Assembly: GCA_026418015.1 (NCBI GenBank)
Contig: JAOACE010000009.1
Span: 1-64,000, forward strand
DNA from: Leptospiraceae bacterium
GTDB taxonomy: Bacteria > Spirochaetota > Leptospiria > Leptospirales > Leptonemataceae
Length of the DNA: 64,000 bases
Reading direction: 5' to 3'
Shown here in pieces: positions 53,475 through 62,980 of this stretch. Made by a program: the position numbers and the translations under genes. Positions within the stretch are counted from its first letter, which is position 1. The number at the start of each line of letters is the position of its first letter. The notes under the pieces are model-generated. The model ran no database searches. It saw only the letters and a program-made list of their open reading frames with translations, and was not told the DNA's origin.

Positions 53475-55961
53475 ATGATATATCTATACTTGGCAAATTC
53501 CTTAGAAGATTTATGGAAAAAACTATTCGAAAAATTACAAATAGAACAAGAAAAAAAGATCAACCCCTATGAACCTACTTATATTCTTATACCCAACCCC
53601 AATATTCACCATTGGTTAAAACACAAAATTGCCGAAGAACAAAATATATGCATGAATTTTGAATTCCATTACTTTGAGTCAGGAATATGGCACATCTATA
53701 AAAAATTGTTAAAAAAGTATTATTTAGAAGAACGCATCGATCCAGATACACTTTCTTTGATCATTTACCAGATCCTTCACGAAAAAAAATCAAGTTTAAA
53801 ATATTTTGATAGCTACATACAAGAAAACCTCCATTTTCCAGGAAATATTTATGCATTAAGCTTAGAACTTTCTGAGCTATTTTTTCGGTATAATTTTCAT
53901 AACCAAAAATTGATTGAATTTATTAAATCAAACAACAATGTCGACAATCCCATTTTATACGACGAAATGCTCCTATACCAAGAAATACCCAAAATAATAA
54001 ATGAATTTAATAAAAATAATCAAACAAATTTTATCTTATTTTTTGATTACGAAAATCAGTTCTTAGAAAATATAAAAAAAATTAAAGAAAAAATGCATTC
54101 CAATCTATCATTATTTATTTTTGCTTTTCAATTCAACAATGCTTTCTACTTTCGCTTATTAAAACATCTAAAAGAAATCTTTGATATTCATTACTTTCAG
54201 TTTATTCTGTATGATTATAAAAATCCTAAATTTTTTTATATCGCGCAAAAAATCTCTTATAACAACGTAGAATTGATTAAAAAGATTACAGAAATCCCCG
54301 AAGATCATATTGAATTTATTCCTAGAATTAAAAACGAAACTAATTCTCTTTTAAGAAAGTTGCAAGAAACTTTTATCGAAAAAGGGATTTCTTTCGAACA
54401 TAAAAATATTTCTATGGATTCCGAAGATCATAAAAGTATTCGGTTTATCGAAGCACCTGATAAACGTTCCGAAATTAAAGCAATCATAAAAGATATTCAA
54501 GATCAATTGATACTAGATCCTAACTTAAAGCTAAATGAAATAGCCATCTTATCTCCGGTATTAAAACAATATTTTCCTTTACTTCGCGGATATTTAGATT
54601 ATCTCAATATTCCCTACAATATTCAAGATCCCTCTATCGTAGAAATTAGTTATTTATCCGACGCCATCAAATCCCTCTGTCAATTTTTAGATCAATATGT
54701 GAATCATAATATTTACTTAAAGAAAAAAGATATACTAAAAATATTAGAGAATCCTTTGTTTCAAAAAACTCATCATATATCGCAATCGCATATAAGTCTT
54801 TTTAATAAATTTATTGAATCATTGAACATCTATTACGAAAGCCCTTTTGATTTTTACCATAGTTGGGAGGTTGCTTTAAAACGTTTAAGATTAGGAAAAA
54901 TCACCCATGATATTGTTCATTACAAAAAAAATGATTTTGATCTGGATATTCTTCCCTACGAAGATTTCGAGATAGGCATAGAAACATTAGAAATTGTACA
55001 TAAATCCTTAGTAAAATTTATCGAAGATTTCAAACTATTAGGAGAATCTTTTAAGAATCCATCCATCGAAACCTATCAACAATTCGAAGAAATTATCCTC
55101 AATCACTTTAATGCATTCTTATACGAAGATACCTTTCAAATCGAAAAAAAGGTCTACGAAGAGTTTTTACAAAAACTAGCATTATTGAAAAGTTTTCAGA
55201 TTCTTCCTAATCCGCATTTTCTTTCTGTTTATTTTAACTTAACATTCAACAAAATCAAAGGCAACCTTCATGAATATCTCTTTCAAGGTATTACGATTTC
55301 GTCTCTACAACCACTTCGTCCTATTCCCTTTAAAAGAATTTATGTATTAGGATTAAACCAAGAAAACTTTCCAGGAAAAGAAAACCATAAAAGTTTTAAC
55401 CTAATCGATCTCTTCTTAGAAGACGAAATCCAAAAAAGCAATATCCTCAAAAAAACCGAAGAGAATATTTTTCTTTTTTACGAGATCTTTTTTTCTGCAA
55501 GAGAAGCTCTTGTCTTATCGTACATCAACAAGGATTTAGAAGATAAAAAAGAATTGTATCCATCGTTTATCTATCAAGAATTAAAAGAATTTGTCTTAAA
55601 CCTTACAAAGAATCATTCCTATGTGTGGGAGGTTCCTTTAACCTTACGACTAAAAGAAAATAAAATCTTTAATCATTCGTTTGAATTTTACAACACAATT
55701 CTTGCTACATTTCGGGAGGATTTAGATGTATTACGAAAAGAAAACATTCAAAATCGTTATTTAGATATCGTTTATCAAAATCAAGAAAATTCTATAAAAG
55801 AAATTTATAAAAAATATAAATTTACTCAAAAAGAGATTCCTTTTACTGATAAAAAAGAAATCGTAAGCGAACATCAAAGAGAAATTCATTTAGACATAAA
55901 CAAAATCAAAGACTACTTAAAAGAACCTTTAAAATATTATTTTAAAAAACACCAACTATAA
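53475..55961 (+). CDS. recC: RecC, N-terminal part (interrupted by an in-frame stop)
   Basis: The RecC subunit of exonuclease V recognises Chi and holds the inactive helicase and nuclease-like folds. This 828-residue part spans from the helicase-like N-terminus to KIKDYLKEPLKYYFKK, where E. coli RecC aligns continuously with its later region. Translation stops at a TAA, but the same frame continues through 56816 after one intervening stop codon and three codons. RecB and RecD downstream are intact. The part shows the ALNQENFPG-like loop GLNQENFPGKE near residue 630 typical of RecC. Either a split gene or a recent nonsense change. Confidence 0.8.
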   Translation: MIYLYLANSLEDLWKKLFEKLQIEQEKKINPYEPTYILIPNPNIHHWLKHKIAEEQNICMNFEFHYFESGIWHIYKKLLKKYYLEERIDPDTLSLIIYQILHEKKSSLKYFDSYIQENLHFPGNIYALSLELSELFFRYNFHNQKLIEFIKSNNNVDNPILYDEMLLYQEIPKIINEFNKNNQTNFILFFDYENQFLENIKKIKEKMHSNLSLFIFAFQFNNAFYFRLLKHLKEIFDIHYFQFILYDYKNPKFFYIAQKISYNNVELIKKITEIPEDHIEFIPRIKNETNSLLRKLQETFIEKGISFEHKNISMDSEDHKSIRFIEAPDKRSEIKAIIKDIQDQLILDPNLKLNEIAILSPVLKQYFPLLRGYLDYLNIPYNIQDPSIVEISYLSDAIKSLCQFLDQYVNHNIYLKKKDILKILENPLFQKTHHISQSHISLFNKFIESLNIYYESPFDFYHSWEVALKRLRLGKITHDIVHYKKNDFDLDILPYEDFEIGIETLEIVHKSLVKFIEDFKLLGESFKNPSIETYQQFEEIILNHFNAFLYEDTFQIEKKVYEEFLQKLALLKSFQILPNPHFLSVYFNLTFNKIKGNLHEYLFQGITISSLQPLRPIPFKRIYVLGLNQENFPGKENHKSFNLIDLFLEDEIQKSNILKKTEENIFLFYEIFFSAREALVLSYINKDLEDKKELYPSFIYQELKEFVLNLTKNHSYVWEVPLTLRLKENKIFNHSFEFYNTILATFREDLDVLRKENIQNRYLDIVYQNQENSIKEIYKKYKFTQKEIPFTDKKEIVSEHQREIHLDINKIKDYLKEPLKYYFKKHQL

Positions 55962-55970
55962 GAGGATTTT

Positions 55971-56816
55971 ATGTACTATCGTAGAGAAAATGAATTCGAA
56001 AAAGAATATTTTGTTGCAATCAAAAATTCCTTAATAAAAGAAATTACGCAAGAAATCCTAAAAGAAGCTCTTCAAAAAAATCAAACTATTTCGCAAATCA
56101 TTCACAGCATACTGAAAGAATATTTAATCGCAGGAGAATTACCCATTTCTTTTCTTTATCCCAACAATATTGACGAAAACATCTTAAAGATATTCGACCC
56201 CAATACAATTCAAAAATTTATAAAAGATCATTTCGATGGCAAAACCTATCTAAAACAAAAGATTGTCTTAAACCCACATTTCGATCTATCCCAATTTGAT
56301 TTAACCCAAGAATTAGAAAAACATAGTTTGATATTAGAACTTCCCCCGTTAAAACTTGGTTCGTATACATTTTTGGGAGAATTTTCTTATGATTTTATTT
56401 TTACCAAAAATCCTGACTGGAAGATCTATCTATTCAAAGAAATTGCTGATGACGATATTGAAGCACATTTTTTAGCATTCATTTTAAACGAAATCTTTTC
56501 GATAGATTTTTTTCATCTTATCCAAATCGAATACAATAGGGATAAACTAAAGATTGAATGTAGGAATAAATTTCCCAAATTTAATATAAGTTTCGAAAAA
56601 GAAAGATCCATCGAAAAACTAAAATCTATTGTAGAACACTACATCCTCGAAAAAAACCTTCTTTTTAACGAATCTATTACCATAAAGAATTTAGAACCAA
56701 CAAAATCAGTTCTCGACGAAAATTCCCTCAACAACCAGAAAGACTTTTTATCGCTATGCTACGAAGAAATCGTTTTTTTGGACTTTTCCAATATAGGAGA
56801 TAGCCATGCAAACTAA
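55971..56816 (+). CDS. recC: RecC, C-terminal part (restart or remnant after the stop)
   Basis: In the same frame as the preceding part (offset exactly 832 codons), this 281-residue section continues the RecC alignment (NEFEKEYFVAIKNSLIKEIT, matching the segment after the RecC FFQ-RLQV motif). Its ATG has AGAGGA five bases upstream, so it may be translated as a separate chain. Together with the first part the total of about 1,110 residues matches E. coli RecC (about 1,120). It overlaps recB by 11 nt. If not translated, RecBCD could not assemble normally. Confidence 0.78.
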   Translation: MYYRRENEFEKEYFVAIKNSLIKEITQEILKEALQKNQTISQIIHSILKEYLIAGELPISFLYPNNIDENILKIFDPNTIQKFIKDHFDGKTYLKQKIVLNPHFDLSQFDLTQELEKHSLILELPPLKLGSYTFLGEFSYDFIFTKNPDWKIYLFKEIADDDIEAHFLAFILNEIFSIDFFHLIQIEYNRDKLKIECRNKFPKFNISFEKERSIEKLKSIVEHYILEKNLLFNESITIKNLEPTKSVLDENSLNNQKDFLSLCYEEIVFLDFSNIGDSHAN

Positions 56817-59800
56817 GGAAATCGAATTTATTCCTTTAAAAGATATTTCTTCTATCGATCTAGAAAAACATATTTTTATCGAAGCATCCGCAGGAACAGG
56901 AAAAACCTATACAATAACGCGAATTTTATTAAGATATATCTTAGAATACGAGGTCGATTATAAAAAAATCATTCTACTGACTTTTACGAATAAAGCAACG
57001 CAAGAGATGTTGATAAGAGTACGCGAAATTATCCAAAATGGAATCAAAGAAAAAAAGTTGGAATTTTTAAATAAAAAAGAATTATCAGAGCATCAAATTC
57101 GTATCTTAAAAGAAATGTTGAAATATTTTGATCAGATAAAAATTGCAACCATCCACAGCTTTTGTAAAAGCTTACTAAGCGAATTTCCCTTTGAACTCAA
57201 TATTCCTACTACAACAGAAATCATCAACAATACCGATAGCATAATCTACGAAATTTTATTGGACTTATTTATCAACCCGGCTAAAAAAGGTTTTGATGCT
57301 TCAAATCTACTCAACAAAAAAAATTTTAACAAAATATACAGATATGTAAAAATTTTTCTAAGCGAAATCAACAAAAGAGAAGATATTATCATAGACTTTA
57401 TTGATGAATCCATCTTATTAAGCCAAATCTTAAAAAAAGAATACTCCGAGCTTTCTAACGAAAATTATGTAGAACTTATAAAATTATTTTATTATGTTTA
57501 TCAGGAATTGGACAAATACACAAAATCAAACGGCATTTTTAGTTATGATGATTTAGTCTTACATCTATACAAAGCTTTAAAGAATAACGAATCATTTAGG
57601 AAAAAACTACAAGAAGAATTCAACGTTTGTATTGTGGATGAATTTCAAGATACAGATCCTTATCAATGGAAAATCTTTGAATGGATTTTCGTGGAAAATC
57701 CAAAAAACAAACTCGTTATTGTAGGTGATCCCAAACAATCCATTTATGGTTTTCGCGGTGCAGATTTTTATGCTTACGAAAATGCAAAAAATCTCCTTAA
57801 AGATAAAGCCAATTTCTATCAACTAGAAAAAAGCTATCGATCTACTAGGGAATTTATCGAAATGAGCAATCTTTTTTTCGAAAAATGTATTAACGCGAAT
57901 CGATATTCTTTTCCCATCAAATATCATAATCTGATATCGAACGAAAAAAAGACCTCAATTTACCAAAAATACAAACCAGTAAATTTTATCGAAATTCAAA
58001 ATAGTAGTAATGGTAGTACAGAAAATGCAAGACAAGAATACTCTAAAAAGATCGTAGCAATCATCGAAGATTTGGTTTATAACAAACACAAAGCCCTTGT
58101 CAAAGAAGAAGGGAAAAAAACACTCCGAGAAATCCAGTTTTCTGATATTGCTATTTTGATTCGCAACAACACTGATGCAACTAGCATCATCAATCAACTA
58201 AAATTTAACAATATTCCTTTTACGAATTATTCCCAAGACAATGTTTTTAATACACCAGAAGCCACCGCAATGAAGCTTTTATTAGAATTTTTCGCAAACC
58301 CCAAAGACATAAGCGATCCTAAAGTAAAAAAACGATTCATCACCTATTATTTTATCGATATACCTTATACGGATATTTCTAAAATCGATGAATATTATTC
58401 AAAGATTCAAGAAAGTATCTCGTCTTGGTTAGAACTATTAGAACAAAAAAATTGGTACAAACTATTCTATAAAATTATCGAAGATACAAAATTGTATTAT
58501 AAATATTTAGCTTTGCCAGATTACGAAAGAAAAATCACCAATTACGAACAAATCATGGAAATTCTGGTAGAAGCTGCAACACAAAATCATTATGGTCCCA
58601 TCGAACTCTACAACTATTTTTTAGATCTCCAACAACAAGAAAGCGAAGAATACAACTTACGTTTAGAATCCGAAGAAAATAAAGTACATCTTTTAACGAT
58701 GCACAAATCCAAAGGGTTGGAATTTCCTGTTGTATTTTTGTTTGGTTGGTTTACTAACAAAAAACCATCAGTAGGAATGGAAAACAATTACAAATTCTAC
58801 AACAAAGAAAAAGGATATTGGAACATCTGCTTTTTTTTCGACGAAAAAAATAAACAAGATAATATAAAAGAAAAAATCGTCCAAGAAACCCTATTCGAAG
58901 AATTAAGACTTCTCTACGTAGCATTTACAAGAGCAAAGAGTTATGTCTTTCTTCCTAAGTATAATTCTTCGTATATGAAAGAATTTATCTCAGATATTGC
59001 AGAGGAAGAGGAATTTCAACCAACAATCTTAAAATCAATTTCTGATACATCTATAAAAGAAAATGTTTCTATTTCTATCAGAGAGTCGAATTCGCAAGTA
59101 ATTCAACCTTCGATTTCGGAACTCTTGCAACATATAAAACAAATTGAATCGATTTCTTACCACGAAAAACGATTTATGCTCCATTCTTATACATCATTAA
59201 CAAGATATACTTCTTCCCAATTAGAAGAAATCGATTACGACGAAAAAGAAAATATCTCTACGGATACCATCAAAAGCGAAACTGAATTCGATGAATTTTT
59301 TAAAGCTGGTGCAAAAACAGGAATTTTTATCCATAAAATATACGAGATGGTGGATTTTAACGATTTTAAAAAACCAACTAATAAAGAACATTTATTAAAA
59401 AAATATAAAAATTTATTTAAATATTTTAACACCATCTATTCTATCTATAACAAAGAAGAGCTTGATCCCTTCTATCATTACCTCATTGAATTTTTAGAAG
59501 AAACTTTGAACCACAAAATTAACGAAGAATTTGCTCTGTGTGAACTAAACCCAGACTTTATAAAAAAAGAAATTGGATTTTTAATCCAAGATATTAAGCA
59601 CATACAAGAGTTTAAGCCTATATTAGATCGCAATTTCTTTACAGGAAATTTAGATCTATTTTTCGAACACAACAAGAAATTTTATCTTTTGGATTACAAG
59701 ACCAATAAATTTCCAAAGTACGATATAGAAACTCTGAAAAATTATACAGATAATCATTATAAAATTCAGTATTTGCTTTATAGCTACGCGTTGTATCTAT

Positions 59801-59970
59801 GGTTAAATCAAATCAGAAAAATTGATTTAAAACAAAAACTACCCGGTGGCATTATTTATTACTATGTTCGCGGATATAAAGAAACTACGAAAGGCATTTA
59901 TTATAAAGACTTCTTTACTTTCGAAGAAATCCATCAACAATTAAAGGAGATATTATGCAATCCATCGTAA
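56806..59970 (+). CDS. recB: RecBCD helicase-nuclease subunit B
   Basis: RecB is the 3'-5' superfamily 1 helicase and nuclease of RecBCD. Walker A ASAGTGKT sits at residues 27-34, Walker B VDEFQDTDPYQW near 281, then GDPKQSIYGFRGAD near 308 and LLYVAFTRAK near 705. The C-terminal nuclease motif FYLLDYKTNKF is near 960. At 1,054 residues it is shorter than E. coli RecB (about 1,180). The ribosome site GGAGATAG precedes the ATG. recD starts within its last codons. Confidence 0.95.
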   Translation: MQTKEIEFIPLKDISSIDLEKHIFIEASAGTGKTYTITRILLRYILEYEVDYKKIILLTFTNKATQEMLIRVREIIQNGIKEKKLEFLNKKELSEHQIRILKEMLKYFDQIKIATIHSFCKSLLSEFPFELNIPTTTEIINNTDSIIYEILLDLFINPAKKGFDASNLLNKKNFNKIYRYVKIFLSEINKREDIIIDFIDESILLSQILKKEYSELSNENYVELIKLFYYVYQELDKYTKSNGIFSYDDLVLHLYKALKNNESFRKKLQEEFNVCIVDEFQDTDPYQWKIFEWIFVENPKNKLVIVGDPKQSIYGFRGADFYAYENAKNLLKDKANFYQLEKSYRSTREFIEMSNLFFEKCINANRYSFPIKYHNLISNEKKTSIYQKYKPVNFIEIQNSSNGSTENARQEYSKKIVAIIEDLVYNKHKALVKEEGKKTLREIQFSDIAILIRNNTDATSIINQLKFNNIPFTNYSQDNVFNTPEATAMKLLLEFFANPKDISDPKVKKRFITYYFIDIPYTDISKIDEYYSKIQESISSWLELLEQKNWYKLFYKIIEDTKLYYKYLALPDYERKITNYEQIMEILVEAATQNHYGPIELYNYFLDLQQQESEEYNLRLESEENKVHLLTMHKSKGLEFPVVFLFGWFTNKKPSVGMENNYKFYNKEKGYWNICFFFDEKNKQDNIKEKIVQETLFEELRLLYVAFTRAKSYVFLPKYNSSYMKEFISDIAEEEEFQPTILKSISDTSIKENVSISIRESNSQVIQPSISELLQHIKQIESISYHEKRFMLHSYTSLTRYTSSQLEEIDYDEKENISTDTIKSETEFDEFFKAGAKTGIFIHKIYEMVDFNDFKKPTNKEHLLKKYKNLFKYFNTIYSIYNKEELDPFYHYLIEFLEETLNHKINEEFALCELNPDFIKKEIGFLIQDIKHIQEFKPILDRNFFTGNLDLFFEHNKKFYLLDYKTNKFPKYDIETLKNYTDNHYKIQYLLYSYALYLWLNQIRKIDLKQKLPGGIIYYYVRGYKETTKGIYYKDFFTFEEIHQQLKEILCNPS

Positions 59971-61763
59971 AAAATTTCATCCAAGAACCGAATGCATATT
60001 ATCTTTTTTTGATTGAAGATATCTATGATTATCTTGCTTTAAGCCTTAGGGAAGAAGATCAGCATTTATTCGAAATTTTAGTATACTATCTTTTATGGTC
60101 CATCGAAAAAGGAAACTTATGTATCGATTTAGATGACCCCATGTATTTGAATCTTTTTAAACAAGAATGCTTAAATTTGAATTCTATCGAATTGAATCAG
60201 TTAAAAATAATTATAAATAAAATAAAAGACTTCCCCAATTATAACAAAATCTTTGAGCTCTATCAAGAAAGATTTTTATTTTTTAAAAAACACTACGATG
60301 CTCAAATCTTATTAAAACAAAAAATAGAATCGTTAAAAAACCATCAACACGATAAAACTGAACTTCTAGATACACAAAAAATCCTCTCTTATTTCGAAAG
60401 CATTCCAACAAGGTTAAACCTAATGCAAAAATTGGGTGTTCTTCTAAGTTTACCCCAAAGATTTCTGATAATATCGGGAGGTCCAGGAACAGGTAAAACC
60501 ACAATTGCCTCGCATATCATTGGTCTACACTTATTCTTAGGTATGTCTCCTTATCGAATTGCTATTTCTGCACCAACCGGTAGAGCTGCATCTCGCCTAT
60601 ACGAAAGCTTAAAATCTCAGCTCGACACAAAAGATATTGAACTTATAGAACCAAAAACTTTGCATCGATTGTTGAATTTTCGACCTTTTAAAAACGAATT
60701 CTACTACGGAGAAAACAACCATCTACCCTTCGACTTAATCTTAGTAGATGAATCTTCGATGATTGATGTATTTCTTCTAAAACAATTATTTTCTGCTATT
60801 TCTTTTGAAAAAACCAAGCTGATTTTACTCGGCGATCACAATCAACTACCTTCGGTGCAAGAGGGCAATACGTTAAGTGATTTGATTCCTACATCGAACA
60901 TTCAACCATCGAAGAAAACCCAAGAATTTTTGTTGAGTTTTTTTCCCAATGAACCGATAGAAATAAATAAAATCAATCCTTATTTTGTAGAGTTAAAAGA
61001 ATCCTATCGAAGTAAAAAAATCATTAAGCTATTAGCAGATTCCATCATCAAAAACGAAGATTATAAGATGTATTTGAATTATAATGACGAAGTCCAATGG
61101 ATAGAAGAAGAAAATCCCAAACAAATCGAAAAAATTCTTCTGGATTTTGTAAATGATCACATTATAAAAAAAATAAGAGATGATTTAAAAGTTATCCAAC
61201 AAATTCCCAAAGAAGAATGGAGTCAAGATATTAGCGATAATAATCCAATCCATAGAATTTACGAAACGATTGTGAATTATAAAATCCTAACACCTTATAA
61301 TTCGGGGAATTTTGGTGTTCAAACCATCAACGAAATGATTTTAAACCATTTTTTTAAAAAAAAGGTTTCGAGCGGAATTCCTATTATTATTAAAGAAAAT
61401 GACTATCATAACAACCTTTACAATGGCGATATCGGTGTAATTCTCCAAGACAAAAACAATAATTTTTATGCCTGTTTTAAAAGTAGCAATCAATACATCT
61501 TCTATTCGTTTTTATCCTTATCGCTTTTTGATTATTCTTTTGCAATTACAATCCATAAAAGTCAAGGAAGCGAATACAAAAAAGTTTTACTGATTTTGCC
61601 CGAACGAAAAGAGCAAGAATCCTCAGAACTTATCAATCGTCAGATTTTGTACACAGGAATAACAAGAACAAAAGAAACATTGATATTGGTTTCGTCATAT
61701 AATACATTAGAAAAAGCAGTAAAAAACAAAATTATAAGAATTTCCGGAATAAAAATTTGGTAG
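59955..61763 (+). CDS. recD: RecBCD helicase subunit D
   Basis: RecD is the fast 5'-3' helicase of RecBCD. Walker A SGGPGTGKTT is near residue 174 and LVDESSMID near 265, followed by LGDHNQLPSV near 294 and the late SQGSEYKKV and LYTGITRTKE motifs. Length 602 matches E. coli RecD (608). It overlaps recB by 16 nt, so translation is coupled. Present with recB and a broken or split recC, the intended complex is clear. Confidence 0.95.
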   Translation: MQSIVKNFIQEPNAYYLFLIEDIYDYLALSLREEDQHLFEILVYYLLWSIEKGNLCIDLDDPMYLNLFKQECLNLNSIELNQLKIIINKIKDFPNYNKIFELYQERFLFFKKHYDAQILLKQKIESLKNHQHDKTELLDTQKILSYFESIPTRLNLMQKLGVLLSLPQRFLIISGGPGTGKTTIASHIIGLHLFLGMSPYRIAISAPTGRAASRLYESLKSQLDTKDIELIEPKTLHRLLNFRPFKNEFYYGENNHLPFDLILVDESSMIDVFLLKQLFSAISFEKTKLILLGDHNQLPSVQEGNTLSDLIPTSNIQPSKKTQEFLLSFFPNEPIEINKINPYFVELKESYRSKKIIKLLADSIIKNEDYKMYLNYNDEVQWIEEENPKQIEKILLDFVNDHIIKKIRDDLKVIQQIPKEEWSQDISDNNPIHRIYETIVNYKILTPYNSGNFGVQTINEMILNHFFKKKVSSGIPIIIKENDYHNNLYNGDIGVILQDKNNNFYACFKSSNQYIFYSFLSLSLFDYSFAITIHKSQGSEYKKVLLILPERKEQESSELINRQILYTGITRTKETLILVSSYNTLEKAVKNKIIRISGIKIW

Positions 61764-61769
61764 GCACTT

Positions 61770-62969
61770 ATGAGAATTTTACATACAGCAGACTGGCATT
61801 TAGGAAAAAAATTGAATGAATACATCGATTTAATCGAAGTACAAGAGGATTTACTTAATCAAATCCAAAACATCTTAAAAGAAGAAGAGATTGATGTTTT
61901 TGTATTAGCAGGAGATATCTATCAATCTATCCAGGTTTCGGATGATGCAATTCGTCTCTTGAATGAATTTCTAAAAGAAACTGTGCGAAAGTTTCCCCAA
62001 ACGCTGTTTTTAATTCTTAATGGAAATCACGATCCCGCAGAAAAGCTCAACTTTGGAAGCGAACTGATGATAGAAAACCTAAAAATTATTGCTAAATTAA
62101 ACGAAAAACATTTTCCCATTTCTATTTCGAAAAATGGAACAATGTATGATTTTTATCCAATTCCCTTTTATCGTGTAAATGAATATAGATATTTACTCTC
62201 GGATTCTACTATAAACGAAACAAAAGATATTTATAAAAATATTTTACAAAATATATCTATAAATAAAAATCATAAAAATATATTAATTACTCATACTGCT
62301 ATAGATTTTATGAGTAAACAAGAAAGAGTTGATTCCGAAGAAGACACCTATGGCAATGTAGGTTTAGTTCCAAGCGAAATCTTTTTTGATTTTGATTTGG
62401 TTTTACTAGGACATTATCATAAACACCAAAAGTTCGAAAGAAACATTTATTATTCTGGTTCAATCTATAAATATTCTGCAAGTGAATACAACAACAAAAA
62501 AGGTGTGTTAATTCACGATCTAAAAGAAGAGACCCATCAATTTATTGAACTTAGTCCTAAGAAAAACCTTCATTATATTGTGGGAACTTTCCAAGAAATC
62601 ATTACAAAGATCCATAAACAATTTAACAAACACCAAACCGAAAACGACTATTTTTACATCGAATTAGACGAAAAGAACCTGATTTCTTACGCAAAAGATG
62701 AATTGTCGCGATATTATAAAAATATTGTAAATATTTCTTACAAAAACGAAGATATCTTTTCTAATACGAGTAAAATCAACATCAACCATAAAGAAATCAA
62801 CCAATTAAACGAAATTGAGTTGTTCAAAAAATTTTTAGAATATTTGTATTTAGACGAAGAAGATCAAAACTTAGATGATGTTCTCTATGAACAAACCGGC
62901 TTTAAAAAACAAGAACTGTTAGATACCTATCAAGAGCTTTGGGAAGAATTTCGAAAACATCAAAGCTAA
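61770..62969 (+). CDS. sbcD: SbcD exonuclease, nuclease subunit
   Basis: SbcD is the Mn-dependent phosphoesterase of the SbcCD (Mre11-Rad50-like) complex that opens hairpins and trims DNA ends. Phosphoesterase motifs: HTADWHLGKK (1), LAGDIYQ (2), NGNHDPAEK (3), THTAIDF and LGHYHKHQ (5). Length 399 is typical. It begins 6 nt after recD, ahead of sbcC, so recombination repair and hairpin processing genes form one operon. Confidence 0.95.
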   Translation: MRILHTADWHLGKKLNEYIDLIEVQEDLLNQIQNILKEEEIDVFVLAGDIYQSIQVSDDAIRLLNEFLKETVRKFPQTLFLILNGNHDPAEKLNFGSELMIENLKIIAKLNEKHFPISISKNGTMYDFYPIPFYRVNEYRYLLSDSTINETKDIYKNILQNISINKNHKNILITHTAIDFMSKQERVDSEEDTYGNVGLVPSEIFFDFDLVLLGHYHKHQKFERNIYYSGSIYKYSASEYNNKKGVLIHDLKEETHQFIELSPKKNLHYIVGTFQEIITKIHKQFNKHQTENDYFYIELDEKNLISYAKDELSRYYKNIVNISYKNEDIFSNTSKININHKEINQLNEIELFKKFLEYLYLDEEDQNLDDVLYEQTGFKKQELLDTYQELWEEFRKHQS

Positions 62970-62980
62970 AGGAGAAAAAG

